A stretch of 64,000 nt of DNA from the NCBI GenBank assembly GCA_964057225.1, contig OZ059900.1, positions 16,941,638 through 17,005,637 on the forward strand, written 5' to 3'. Numbering within the stretch: position 1 is the stretch's first letter; every line of letters starts with the position of its first letter. The DNA comes from Auanema rhodensis. Taxonomy: Eukaryota > Nematoda > Chromadorea > Rhabditida > Rhabditidae. Below the pieces are notes generated by a model, which saw only the letters and a program-made list of their open reading frames with translations, was not told the origin of the DNA and ran no database searches. This document shows positions 24,507 to 38,876 of the stretch, one piece after another. A program made the translations under genes and the position numbers.

Positions 24507-26564
24507 AAATTAAGGAAATTAGCATATTCTGAGGGCACGCCCTTTATGGCTAATATTGATTAAATCGATTTTTGTTCATATGAGTCGTCAAATGCAACGA
24601 ATTTCAGCGTGTTACATACTAAAATGAAGCATTTTACATGCTGAACACTAGAAAAATACAAAAACACAGTATTTCCCATGAGAAATATTTTATTATGCTG
24701 GAAAACCAGTTTTTGGAAATTTCGCTGTAAACAAGGTTTTGACTTACGATTTCATGTGTTCAAACTCATGCAATGTCAATGAAACCTAGCTCAAAATTGT
24801 TCGTACAACGTCTAGTTCCACTTTCACGACTAAAAAACAGGGGTTAGAAAATTAAGGAAATTAGCATATTCTGAGGGCACGCCCCTTATGGCTAATATTG
24901 ATTAAATCGATTTTTGTTCATATGAGTCGTCAAATGCAACGAATTTCAGCGTGTTACATACTAAAATGAAGCATTTCACATGCTGAACACTAGAAAAATA
25001 CAAAAACACAGTATTTCCCATGAGAAATATTTTATTATGCTGGAAAACCAGTTTTTGGAAATTTCGCTGTAAACAAGGTTTTGACTTACGATTTCATGTG
25101 TTCAAACTCATGCAATGTCAATGAAACCTAGCTCAAAATTGTTCGTACAACGTCTGGTTCCACTTTCACGACTAAAAAAAAACAGGGGTTAGAAAATTAA
25201 GGAAATTAGCATATTCTGAGGGCACGCCCCTTATGGCTAATATTGATTAAATCGATTTTTGTTCATATGAGTCGTCAAATGCAACGAATTTCAGCGTGTT
25301 ACATACTAAAATGAAGCATTTTACATGCTGAACACTAGAAAAATACAAAAACACAGTATTTCCCATGAGAAATATTTTATTATGCTGGAAAACCAGTTTT
25401 TGGAAATTTCGCTGTAAACAAGGTTTTGACTTACGATTTCATGTGTTCAAACTCATGCAATGTCAATGAAACCTAGCTCAAAATTGTTCGTACAACGTCT
25501 AGTTCCACTTTCACGACAAAAAAACAGGGGTTAGAAAATTAAGGAAATTAGCATATTCTGAGGGCACGCCCCTTATGGCTAATATTGATTAAATCGATTT
25601 TTGTTCATATGAGTCGTCAAATGCAACGAATTTCAGCGTGTTACATACTAAAATGAAGCATTTTACATGCTGAACACTAGAAAAATACAAAAACACAGTA
25701 TTTCCCATGAGAAATATTTTATTATGCTGGAAAACCAGTTTTTGGAAATTTCGCTGTAAACAAGGTTTTGACTTACGATTTCATGTGTTCAAACTCATGC
25801 AATGTCAATGAAACCTAGCTCAAAATTGTTCGTACAACGTCTAGTTCCACTTTCACTACTAAAAAACAGGGGTTAGAAAATTAAGGAAATTAGCATATTC
25901 TGAGGGCACGCCCCTTATGGCTAATATTGATTAAATCGATTTTTGTTCATATGAGTCGTCAAATGCAACGAATTTCAGCGTGTTACATACTAAAATGAAG
26001 CATTTCACATGCTGAACACTAGAAAAATACAAAAACACAGTATTTCCCATGAGAAATATTTTATTATGCTGGAAAACCAGTTTTTGGAAATTTCGCTGTA
26101 AACAAGGTTTTGACTTACGATTTCATGTGTTCAAACTCATGCAATGTCAATGAAACCTAGCTCAAAATTGTTCGTACAACGTCTGGTTCCACTTTCACGA
26201 CTAAAAAAAAACAGGGGTTAGAAAATTAAGGAAATTAGCATATTCTGAGGGCACGCCCCTTATGGCTAATATTGATTAAATCGATTTTTGTTCATATGAG
26301 TCGTCAAATGCAACGAATTTCAGCGTGTTACATACTAAAATGAAGCATTTTACATGCTGAACACTAGAAAAATACAAAAACACAGTATTTCCCATGAGAA
26401 ATATTTTATTATGCTGGAAAACCAGTTTTTGGAAATTTCGCTGTAAACAAGGTTTTGACTTACGATTTCATGTGTTCAAACTCATGCAATGTCAATGAAA
26501 CCTAGCTCAAAATTGTTCGTACAACGTCTAGTTCCACTTTCACGACAAAAAAACAGGGGTTAGA
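24507..26564 (+). repeat. 3-monomer HOR, two units of 1,029 bp (M72-M77)
   Basis: Units are 24,507-25,535 and 25,536-26,564. In each, the first monomer has ACTAAAAAAC, the second has AAGCATTTCAC, TCTGGTTCC and a T-plus-A9 tract that adds three bases, and the third is plain. The +3 tract at the same place in both units shows they share a recent common origin. The first monomers differ in GCCCTTTATGG (first unit only) and CACTACTAAA (second unit only). Confidence 0.88.
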
Positions 26565-29500
26565 AAATTAAGGAAATTAGCATATTCTGAGGGCACGCCC
26601 CTTATGGCTAATATTGATTAAATCGATTTTTGTTCATATGAGTCGTCAAATGCAACGAATTTCAGCGTGTTACATACTAAAATGAAGCATTTTACATGCT
26701 GAACACTAGAAAAATACAAAAACACAGTAATACCCATGAGAAATATTTTATTATGCTGGAAAACCAGTTTTTGGAAATTTCGCTGTAAACAAGGATTTGA
26801 CTTACGATTTCATGTGTTCAAACTCATGCAATGTCAATGAAACCTAGCTCAAAATTGTTAATACAATGTCTAGTTCCACTTTCACGACAAAAAAACAGGG
26901 GTTAGAAAATTAAGGAAATTAGCATATTCTGAGGGCACGCCCTTTATGGCTAATATTGATTAAATCGATTTTTGTTCATATGAGTCGTCAAATGCAACGA
27001 ATTTCAGCGTGTTACATACTAAAATGAAGCATTTTACATGCTGAACACTAGAAAAATACAAAAACACAGTATTTCCCATGAGAAATATTTTATTATGCTG
27101 GAAAACCAGTTTTTGGAAATTTCGCTGTAAACAAGGTTTTGACTTACGATTTCATGTGTTCAAACTCATGCAATGTCAATGAAACCTAGCTCAAAATTGT
27201 TAATACAATGTCTAGTTCCACTTTCACGACAAAAAAACAGGGGTTAGAAAATTAAGGAAATTAGCATATTCTGAGGGCACGCCCTTTATGGCTAATATTG
27301 ATTAAATCGATTTTTGTTCATATGAGTCGTCAAATGCAACGAATTTCAGCGTGTTACATACTAAAATGAAGCATTTTACATGCTGAACACTAGAAAAATA
27401 CAAAAACACAGTATTTCCCATGAGAAATATTTTATTATGCTGGAAAACCAGTTTTTGGAAATTTCGCTGTAAACAAGGTTTTGACTTACGATTTCATGTG
27501 TTCAAACTCATGCAATGTCAATGAAACCTAGCTCAAAATTGTTCGTACAACGTCTAGTTCCACTTTCACGACTAAAAAACAGGGGTTAGAAAATTAAGGA
27601 AATTAGCATATTCTGAGGGCACGCCCCTTATGGCTAATATTGATTAAATCGATTTTTGTTCATATGAGTCGTCAAATGCAACGAATTTCAGCGTGTTACA
27701 TACTAAAATGAAGCATTTTACATGCTGAACACTAGAAAAATACAAAAACACAGTATTTCCCATGAGAAATATTTTATTATGCTGGAAAACCAGTTTTTGG
27801 AAATTTCGCTGTAAACAAGGTTTTGACTTACGATTTCATGTGTTCAAACTCATGCAATGTCAATGAAACCTAGCTCAAAATTGTTCGTACAACGTCTAGT
27901 TCCACTTTCACGACAAAAAAACAGGGGTTAGAAAATTAAGGAAATTAGCATATTCTGAGGGCACGCCCCTTATGGCTAATATTGATTAAATCGATTTTTG
28001 TTCATATGAGTCGTCAAATGCAACGAATTTCAGCGTGTTACATACTAAAATGAAGCATTTTACATGCTGAACAGTAGAAAAATACAAAAACACAGTAATA
28101 CCCATGAGAAATATTTTATTATGCTGGAAAACCAGTTTTTGGAAATTTCGCTGTAAACAAGGTTTTGACTTACGATTTCATGTGTTCAAACTCATGCAAT
28201 GTTAATGAAACCTAGCTCAAAATTGTTCGTACAACGTCTAGTTCCACTTTCACGACAAAAAAACAGGGGTTAGAAAATTAAGGAAATTAGCATATTCTGA
28301 GGGCACGCCCCTTATGGCTAATATTGATTAAATCGATTTTTGTTCATATGAGTCGTCAAATGCAACGAATTTCAGCGTGTTACATACTAAAATGAAGCAT
28401 TTTACATGCTGAACACTAGAAAAATACAAAAACACAGTATTTCCCATGAGAAATATTTTATTATGCTGGAAAACCAGTTTTTGGAAATTTCGCTGTAAAC
28501 AAGGTTTTGACTTACGATTTCATGTGTTCAAACTCATGCAATGTCAATGAAACCTAGCTCAAAATTGTTCGTACAACGTCTAGTTCCACTTTCACGACAA
28601 AAAAACAGGGGTTAGAAAATTAAGGAAATTAGCATATTCTGAGGGCACGCCCCTTATGGCTAATATTGATTAAATCGATTTTTGTTCATATGAGTCGTCA
28701 AATGCAACGAATTTCAGCGTGTTACATACTAAAATGAAGCATTTTACATGCTGAACAGTAGAAAAATACAAAAACACAGTAATACCCATGAGAAATATTT
28801 TATTATGCTGGAAAACCAGTTTTTGGAAATTTCGCTGTAAACAAGGTTTTGACTTACGATTTCATGTGTTCAAACTCATGCAATGTCAATGAAACCTAGC
28901 TCAAAATTGTTAATACAATGTCTAGTTCCACTTTCACGACAAAAAAACAGGGGTTAGAAAATTAAGGAAATTAGCATATTCTGAGGGCACGCCCTTTATG
29001 GCTAATATTGATTAAATCGATTTTTGTTCATATGAGTCGTCAAATGCAACGAATTTCAGCGTGTTACATACTAAAATGAAGCATTTTACATGCTGAACAC
29101 TAGAAAAATACAAAAACACAGTATTTCCCATGAGAAATATTTTATTATGCTGGAAAACCAGTTTTTGGAAATTTCGCTGTAAACAAGGTTTTGACTTACG
29201 ATTTCATGTGTTCAAACTCATGCAATGTCAATGAAACCTAGCTCAAAATTGTTCGTACAACGTCTAGTTCCACTTTCACGACTAAAAAACAGGGGTTAGA
29301 AAATTAAGGAAATTAGCATATTCTGAGGGCACGCCCCTTATGGCTAATATTGATTAAATCGATTTTTGTTCATATGAGTCGTCAAATGCAACGAATTTCA
29401 GCGTGTTACATACTAAAATGAAGCATTTCACATGCTGAACACTAGAAAAATACAAAAACACAGTATTTCCCATGAGAAATATTTTATTATGCTGGAAAAC

Positions 29501-31010
29501 CAGTTTTTGGAAATTTCGCTGTAAACAAGGTTTTGACTTACGATTTCATGTGTTCAAACTCATGCAATGTCAATGAAACCTAGCTCAAAATTGTTCGTAC
29601 AACGTCTGGTTCCACTTTCACGACAAAAAAACAGGGGTTAGAAAATTAAGGAAATTAGCATATTCTGAGGGCACGCCCCTTATGGCTAATATTGATTAAA
29701 TCGATTTTTGTTCATATGAGTCGTCAAATGCAACGAATTTCAGCGTGTTACATACTAAAATGAAGCATTTTACATGCTGAACACTAGAAAAATACAAAAA
29801 CACAGTATTTCCCATGAGAAATATTTTATTATGCTGGAAAACCAGTTTTTGGAAATTTCGCTGTAAACAAGGTTTTGACTTACGATTTCATGTGTTCAAA
29901 CTCATGCAATGTCAATGAAACCTAGCTCAAAATTGTTCGTACAACGTCTAGTTCCACTTTCACGACAAAAAAACAGGGGTTAGAAAATTAAGGAAATTAG
30001 CATATTCTGAGGGCACGCCCCTTATGGCTAATATTGATTAAATCGATTTTTGTTCATATGAGTCGTCAAATGCAACGAATTTCAGCGTGTTACATACTAA
30101 AATGAAGCATTTTACATGCTGAACACTAGAAAAATACAAAAACACAGTAATACCCATGAGAAATATTTTATTATGCTGGAAAACCAGTTTTTGGAAATTT
30201 CGCTGTAAACAAGGTTTTGACTTACGATTTCATGTGTTCAAACTCATGCAATGTCAATGAAACCTAGCTCAAAATTGTTAATACAATGTCTAGTTCCACT
30301 TTCACGACAAAAAAACAGGGGTTAGAAAATTAAGGAAATTAGCATATTCTGAGGGCACGCCCTTTATGGCTAATATTGATTAAATCGATTTTTGTTCATA
30401 TGAGTCGTCAAATGCAACGAATTTCAGCGTGTTACATACTAAAATGAAGCATTTTACATGCTGAACACTAGAAAAATACAAAAACACAGTATTTCCCATG
30501 AGAAATATTTTATTATGCTGGAAAACCAGTTTTTGGAAATTTCGCTGTAAACAAGGTTTTGACTTACGATTTCATGTGTTCAAACTCATGCAATGTCAAT
30601 GAAACCTAGCTCAAAATTGTTCGTACAACGTCTAGTTCCACTTTCACGACTAAAAAACAGGGGTTAGAAAATTAAGGAAATTAGCATATTCTGAGGGCAC
30701 GCCCCTTATGGCTAATATTGATTAAATCGATTTTTGTTCATATGAGTCGTCAAATGCAACGAATTTCAGCGTGTTACATACTAAAATGAAGCATTTTACA
30801 TGCTGAACACTAGAAAAATACAAAAACACAGTATTTCCCATGAGAAATATTTTATTATGCTGGAAAACCAGTTTTTGGAAATTTCGCTGTAAACAAGGTT
30901 TTGACTTACGATTTCATGTGTTCAAACTCATGCAATGTCAATGAAACCCAGCTCAAAATTGTTCGTACAACGTCTAGTTCCACTTTCACGACAAAAAAAC
31001 AGGGGTTAGA
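26565..31010 (+). repeat. Irregular 3- to 5-monomer pattern (M78-M90)
   Basis: A recurring pair is a monomer with AGTAATACCC and TTGTTAATACAATG followed by one with GCCCTTTATGG and usually GACTAAAAAAC. It is seen at M79-M80, M84-M85 and M88-M89, separated by variable numbers of plain monomers. M82 and M84 share GAACAGTAG. The spacing is not constant, so this is a shuffled zone and not a clean HOR. Confidence 0.75.
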
Positions 31011-33062
31011 AAATTAAGGAAATTAGCATATTCTGAGGGCACGCCCCTTATGGCTAATATTGATTAAATCGATTTTTGTTCATATGAGTCGTCAAATGCA
31101 ACGAATTTCAGCGTGTTACATACTAAAATGAAGCATTTTACATGCTGAACACTAGAAAAATACAAAAACACAGTATTTCTCATGAGAAATATTTTATTAT
31201 GCTGGAAAACCAGTTTTTGGAAATTTCGCTGTAAACAAGGTTTTGACTTACGATTTCATGTGTTCAAACTCATGCAATGTCAATGAAACCCAGCTCAAAA
31301 TTGTTCGTACAACGTCTAGTTCCACTTTCACGACAAAAAAACAGGGGTTAGAAAATTAAGGAAATTAGCATATTCTGAGGGCACGCCCCTTATGGCTAAT
31401 ATTGATTAAATCGATTTTTGTTCATATGAGTCGTCAAATGCAACGAATTTCAGCGTGTTACATACTAAAATGAAGCATTTTACATGCTGAACACTAGAAA
31501 AATACAAAAACACAGTATTTCCCATGAGAAAAATTTTATTATGCTGGAAAACCAGTTTTTGGAAATTTCGCTGTAAACAAGGTTTTGACTTACGATTTCA
31601 TGTGTTCAAACTCATGCAATGTCAATGAAACCTAGCTCAAAATTGTTCGTACAACGTCTAGTTCCACTTTCACGACAAAAAAACAGGGGTTAGAAAATTA
31701 AGGAAATTAGCATATTCTGAGGGCACGCCCCTTATGGCTAATATTGATTAAATCGATTTTTGTTCATATGAGTCGTCAAATGCAACGAATTTCAGCGTGT
31801 TACATACTAAAATGAAGCATTTCACATGCTGAACACTAGAAAAATACAAAAACACAGTAATACCCATGAGAAATATTTTATTATGCTGGAAAACCAGTTT
31901 TTGGAAATTTCGCTGTAAACAAGGTTTTGACTTACGATTTCATGTGTTCAAACTCATGCAATGTCAATGAAACCTAGCTCAAAATTGTTCGTACAACGTC
32001 TAGTTCCACTTTCACGACAAAAAAACAGGGGTTAGAAAATTAAGGAAATTAGCATATTCTGAGGGCACGCCCCTTATGGCTAATATTGATTAAATCGATT
32101 TTTGTTCATATGAGTCGTCAAATGCAACGAATTTCAGCGTGTTACATACTAAAATGAAGCATTTTACATGCTGAACACTAGAAAAATACAAAAACACAGT
32201 ATTTCTCATGAGAAATATTTTATTATGCTGGAAAACCAGTTTTTGGAAATTTCGCTGTAAACAAGGTTTTGACTTACGATTTCATGTGTTCAAACTCATG
32301 CAATGTCAATGAAACCCAGCTCAAAATTGTTCGTACAACGTCTAGTTCCACTTTCACGACAAAAAAACAGGGGTTAGAAAATTAAGGAAATTAGCATATT
32401 CTGAGGGCACGCCCCTTATGGCTAATATTGATTAAATCGATTTTTGTTCATATGAGTCGTCAAATGCAACGAATTTCAGCGTGTTACATACTAAAATGAA
32501 GCATTTTACATGCTGAACACTAGAAAAATACAAAAACACAGTATTTCCCATGAGAAATATTTTATTATGCTGGAAAACCAGTTTTTGGAAATTTCGCTGT
32601 AAACAAGGTTTTGACTTACGATTTCATGTGTTCAAACTCATGCAATGTCAATGAATCCTAGCTCAAAATTGTTCGTACAACGTCTAGTTCCACTTTCACG
32701 ACAAAAAAACAGGGGTTAGAAAATTAAGGAAATTAGCATATTCTGAGGGCACGCCCCTTATGGCTAATATTGATTAAATCGATTTTTGTTCATATGAGTC
32801 GTCAAATGCAACGAATTTCAGCGTGTTACATACTAAAATGAAGCATTTCACATGCTGAACACTAGAAAAATACAAAAACACAGTAATACCCATGAGAAAT
32901 ATTTTATTATGCTGGAAAACCAGTTTTTGGAAATTTCGCTGTAAACAAGGTTTTGACTTACGATTTCATGTGTTCAAACTCATGCAATGTCAATGAAACC
33001 TAGCTCAAAATTGTTCGTACAACGTCTAGTTCCACTTTCACGACAAAAAAACAGGGGTTAGA
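31011..33062 (+). repeat. 3-monomer HOR, two units of 1,026 bp (M91-M96)
   Basis: Units are 31,011-32,036 and 32,037-33,062. The first monomer has TTTCTCATG with AAACCCAGC, the second is near-consensus, and the third has AAGCATTTCAC with AGTAATACCC. Private changes are GAGAAAAATTT in M92 and GAATCCTAGC in M95. Confidence 0.85.
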
Positions 33063-34772
33063 AAATTAAGGAAATTAGCATATTCTGAGGGCACGCCCCT
33101 TATGGCTAATATTGATTAAATCGATTTTTGTTCATATGATTCGTCAAATGCAACGAATTTCAGCGTGTTACATACTAAAATGAACCATTTTACATGCTGA
33201 ACACTAGAAAAATACAAAAACACAGTAATACCCATGAGAAATATTTTATTATGCTGGAAAACCAGTTTTTGGAAATTTCGCTGTAAACAAGGTTTTGACT
33301 TACGATTTCATGTGTTCAAACTCATGCAATGTCAATGAAACCTAGCTCAAAATTGTTAATACAATGTCTAGTTCCACTTTCACGACAAAAAAACAGGGGT
33401 TAGAAAATTAAGGAAATTAGCATATTCTGAGGGCACGCCCTTTATGGCTAATATTGATTAAATCGATTTTTGTTCATATGAGTCGTCAAATGCAACGAAT
33501 TTCAGCGTGTTACATACTAAAATGAAGCATTTTACATGCTGAACACTAGAAAAATACAAAAACACAGTATTTCCCATGAGAAATATTTTATTATGCTGGA
33601 AAACCAGTTTTTGGAAATTTCGCTGTAAACAAGGTTTTGACTTACGATTTCATGTGTTCAAACTCATGCAATGTCAATGAAACCTAGCTCAAAATTGTTC
33701 GTACAACGTCTAGTTCCACTTTCACGACTAAAAAACAGGGGTTAGAAAATTAAGGAAATTAGCATATTCTGAGGGCACGCCCCTTATGGCTAATATTGAT
33801 TAAATCGATTTTTGTTCATATGAGTCGTCAAATGCAACGAATTTCAGCGTGTTACATACTAAAATGAAGCATTTTACATGCTGAACACTAGAAAAATACA
33901 AAAACACAGTATTTCCCATGAGAAATATTTTATTATGCTGGAAAACCAGTTTTTGGAAATTTCGCTGTAAACAAGGTTTTGACTTACGATTTCATGTGTT
34001 CAAACTCATGCAATGTCAATGAATCCTAGCTCAAAATTGTTCGTACAACGTCTAGTTCCACTTTCACGACAAAAAAACAGGGGTTAGAAAATTAAGGAAA
34101 TTAGCATATTCTGAGGGCACGCCCCTTATGGCTAATATTGATTAAATCGATTTTTGTTCATATGAGTCGTCAAATGCAACGAATTTCAGCGTGTTACATA
34201 CTAAAATGAAGCATTTCACATGCTGAACACTAGAAAAATACAAAAACACAGTAATACCCATGAGAAATATTTTATTATGCTGGAAAACCAGTTTTTGGAA
34301 ATTTCGCTGTAAACAAGGTTTTGACTTACGATTTCATGTGTTCAAACTCATGCAATGTCAATGAAACCTAGCTCAAAATTGTTCGTACAACGTCTAGTTC
34401 CACTTTCACGACAAAAAAACAGGGGTTAGAAAATTAAGGAAATTAGCATATTCTGAGGGCACGCCCCTTATGGCTAATATTGATTAAATCGATTTTTGTT
34501 CATATGAGTCGTCAAATGCAACGAATTTCAGCGTGTTACATACTAAAATGAAGCATTTCACATGCTGAACACTAGAAAAATACAAAAACACAGTAATACC
34601 CATGAGAAATATTTTATTATGCTGGAAAACCAGTTTTTGGAAATTTCGCTGTAAACAAGGTTTTGACTTACGATTTCATGTGTTCAAACTCATGCAATGT
34701 CAATGAAACCTAGCTCAAAATTGTTCGTACAACGTCTAGTTCCACTTTCACGACAAAAAAACAGGGGTTAGA
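33063..34772 (+). repeat. 5-monomer HOR unit (M97-M101, 1,710 bp)
   Basis: It begins with the strongly marked monomer carrying ATGATTCGTC, GAACCATTTT, AGTAATACCC and TTGTTAATACAATG, followed by the GCCCTTTATGG/GACTAAAAAAC monomer. M99 shares GAATCCTAGC with M95, and M100 and M101 are near-identical AAGCATTTCAC/AGTAATACCC monomers, so one of these two is probably a duplicate. Confidence 0.8.
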
Positions 34773-37508
34773 AAATTAAGGAAATTAGCATATTCTGAGG
34801 GCACGCCCCTTATGGCTAATATTGATTAAATCGATTTTTGTTCATATGATTCGTCAAATGCAACGAATTTCAGCGTGTTACATACTAAAATGAACCATTT
34901 TACATGCTGAACACTAGAAAAATACAAAAACACAGTAATACCCATGAGAAATATTTTATTATGCTGGAAAACCAGTTTTTGGAAATTTCGCTGTAAACAA
35001 GGTTTTGACTTACGATTTCATGTGTTCAAACTCATGCAATGTCAATGAAACCTAGCTCAAAATTGTTAATACAATGTCTAGTTCCACTTTCACGACAAAA
35101 AAACAGGGGTTAGAAAATTAAGGAAATTAGCATATTCTGAGGGCACGCCCTTTATGGCTAATATTGATTAAATCGATTTTTGTTCATATGAGTCGTCAAA
35201 TGCAACGAATTTCAGCGTGTTACATACTAAAATGAAGCATTTTACATGCTGAACACTAGAAAAATACAAAAACACAGTATTTCCCATGAGAAATATTTTA
35301 TTATGCTGGAAAACCAGTTTTTGGAAATTTCGCTGTAAACTAGGTTTTGACTTACGATTTCATGTGTTCAAACTCATGCAATGTCAATGAAACCTAGCTC
35401 AAAATTGTTCGTACAACGTCTAGTTCCACTTTCACGACTAAAAAACAGGGGTTAGAAAATTAAGGAAATTAGCATATTCTGAGGGCACGCCCCTTATGGC
35501 TAATATTGATTAAATCGATTTTTGTTCATATGAGTCGTCAAATGCAACGAATTTCAGCGTGTTACATACTAAAATGAAGCATTTTACATGCTGAACACTA
35601 GAAAAATACAAAAACACAGTATTTCCCATGAGAAATATTTTATTATGCTGGAAAACCAGTTTTTGGAAATTTCGCTGTAAACAAGGTTTTGACTTACGAT
35701 TTCATGTGTTCAAACTCATGCAATGTCAATGAAACCCAGCTCAAAATTGTTCGTACAACGTCTAGTTCCACTTTCACGACAAAAAAACAGGGGTTAGAAA
35801 ATTAAGGAAATTAGCATATACTGAGGGCACGCCCCTTATGGCTAATATTGATTAAATCGATTTTTGTTCATATGAGTCGTCAAATGCAACGAATTTCAGC
35901 GTGTTACATACTTAAATGAAGCATTTTACATGCTGAACACTAGAAAAATACAAAAACACAGTATTTCCCATGAGAAATATTTTATTATGCTGGAAAACCA
36001 GTTTTTGGAAATTTCGCTGTAAACAAGGTTTTGACTTACGATTTCATGTGTTCAAACTCATGCAATGTCAATGAAACCTAGCTCAAAATTGTTCGTACAA
36101 CGTCTAGTTCCACTTTCACGACAAAAAAACAGGGGTTAGAAAATTAAGGAAATTAGCATATTCTGAGGGCACGCCCCTTATGGCTAATATTGATTAAATC
36201 GATTTTTGTTCATATGATTCGTCAAATGCAACGAATTTCAGCGTGTTACATACTAAAATGAACCATTTTACATGCTGAACACTAGAAAAATACAAAAACA
36301 CAGTAATACCCATGAGAAATATTTTATTATGCTGGAAAACCAGTTTTTGGAAATTTCGCTGTAAACAAGGTTTTGACTTACGATTTCATGTGTTCAAACT
36401 CATGCAATGTCAATGAAACCTAGCTCAAAATTGTTAATACAATGTCTAGTTCCACTTTCACGACAAAAAAACAGGGGTTAGAAAATTAAGGAAATTAGCA
36501 TATTCTGAGGGCACGCCCTTTATGGCTAATATTGATTAAATCGATTTTTGTTCATATGAGTCGTCAAATGCAACGAATTTCAGCGTGTTACATACTAAAA
36601 TGAAGCATTTTACATGCTGAACACTAGAAAAATACAAAAACACAGTATTTCCCATGAGAAATATTTTATTATGCTGGAAAACCAGTTTTTGGAAATTTCG
36701 CTGTAAACAAGGTTTTGACTTACGATTTCATGTGTTCAAACTCATGCAATGTCAATGAAACCTAGCTCAAAATTGTTCGTACAACGTCTAGTTCCACTTT
36801 CACGACTAAAAAACAGGGGTTAGAAAATTAAGGAAATTAGCATATTCTGAGGGCACGCCCCTTATGGCTAATATTGATTAAATCGATTTTTGTTCATATG
36901 AGTCGTCAAATGCAACGAATTTCAGCGTGTTACATACTAAAATGAAGCATTTTACATGCTGAACACTAGAAAAATACAAAAACACAGTATTTCCCATGAG
37001 AAATATTTTATTATGCTGGAAAACCAGTTTTTGGAAATTTCGCTGTAAACAAGGTTTTGACTTACGATTTCATGTGTTCAAACTCATGCAATGTCAATGA
37101 AACCCAGCTCAAAATTGTTCGTACAACGTCTAGTTCCACTTTCACGACAAAAAAACAGGGGTTAGAAAATTAAGGAAATTAGCATATACTGAGGGCACGC
37201 CCCTTATGGCTAATATTGATTAAATCGATTTTTGTTCATATGAGTCGTCAAATGCAACGAATTTCAGCGTGTTACATACTTAAATGAAGCATTTTACATG
37301 CTGAACACTAGAAAAATACAAAAACACAGTATTTCCCATGAGAAATATTTTATTATGCTGGAAAACCAGTTTTTGGAAATTTCGCTGTAAACAAGGTTTT
37401 GACTTACGATTTCATGTGTTCAAACTCATGCAATGTCAATGAAACCTAGCTCAAAATTGTTCCTACAACGTCTAGTTCCACTTTCACGACAAAAAAACAG
37501 GGGTTAGA
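34773..37508 (+). repeat. 4-monomer HOR, two units of 1,368 bp (M102-M109)
   Basis: Units are 34,773-36,140 and 36,141-37,508. The order is the ATGATTCGTC monomer, the GCCCTTTATGG/GACTAAAAAAC monomer, an AAACCCAGC monomer, then one with GCATATACTGAG and ACTTAAATGAAG. The last two markers are found nowhere else that I noticed, so this is a recent local duplication. The second unit ends in TTGTTCCTAC and the first in TTGTTCGTAC. Confidence 0.9.
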
Positions 37509-38876
37509 AAATTAAGGAAATTAGCATATTCTGAGGGCACGCCCTTTATGGCTAATATTGATTAAATCGATTTTTGTTCATATGAGTCGTCAAATGCAAC
37601 GAATTTCAGCGTGTTACATACTAAAATGAAGCATTTTACATGCTGAACACTAGAAAAATACAAAAACACAGTATTTCTCATGAGAAATATTTTATTATGC
37701 TGGAAAACCAGTTTTTGGAAATTTCGCTGTAAACAAGGTTTTGACTTACGATTTCATGTGTTCAAACTCATGCAATGTCAATGAAACCCAGCTCAAAATT
37801 GTTCGTACAACGTCTAGTTCCACTTTCACGACAAAAAAACAGGGGTTAGAAAATTAAGGAAATTAGCATATTCTGAGGGCACGCCCCTTATGGCTAATAT
37901 TGATTAAATCGATTTTTGTTCATATGAGTCGTCAAATGCAACGAATTTCAGCGTGTTACATACTAAAATGAAGCATTTTACATGCTGAACACTAGAAAAA
38001 TACAAAAACACAGTATTTCCCATGAGAAATATTTTATTATGCTGGAAAACCAGTTTTTGGAAATTTCGCTGTAAACAAGGTTTTGACTTACGATTTCATG
38101 TGTTCAAACTCATGCAATGTCAATGAAACCTAGCTCAAAATTGTTCGTACAACGTCTAGTTCCACTTTCACGACAAAAAAACAGGGGTTAGAAAATTAAG
38201 GAAATTAGCATATTCTGAGGGCACGCCCCTTATGGCTAATATTGATTAAATCGATTTTTGTTCATATGAGTCGTCAAATGCAACGAATTTCAGCGTGTTA
38301 CATACTAAAATGAAGCATTTCACATGCTGAACACTAGAAAAATACAAAAACACAGTAATACCCATGAGAAATATTTTATTATGCTGGAAAACCAGTTTTT
38401 GGAAATTTCGCTGTAAACAAGGTTTTGACTTACGATTTCATGTGTTCAAACTCATGCAATGTCAATGAAACCTAGCTCAAAATTGTTCGTACAACGTCTA
38501 GTTCCACTTTCACGACAAAAAAACAGGGGTTAGAAAATTAAGGAAATTAGCATATTCTGAGGGCACGCCCCTTATGGCTAATATTGATTAAATCGATTTT
38601 TGTTCATATGATTCGTCAAATGCAACGAATTTCAGCGTGTTACATACTAAAATGAACCATTTTACATGCTGAACACTAGAAAAATACAAAAACACAGTAA
38701 TACCCATGAGAAATATTTTATTATGCTGGAAAACCAGTTTTTGGAAATTTCGCTGTAAACAAGGTTTTGACTTACGATTTCATGTGTTCAAACTCATGCA
38801 ATGTCAATGAAACCTAGCTCAAAATTGTTAATACAATGTCTAGTTCCACTTTCACGACAAAAAAACAGGGGTTAGA
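37509..38876 (+). repeat. Mixed four-monomer segment (M110-M113)
   Basis: M110 combines GCCCTTTATGG, TTTCTCATG and AAACCCAGC, a combination not seen in another monomer. M111 is plain, M112 has AAGCATTTCAC and AGTAATACCC, and M113 is another copy of the ATGATTCGTC monomer. The segment looks like part of the 3-mer family joined to the 4-/5-mer family. Confidence 0.75.
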
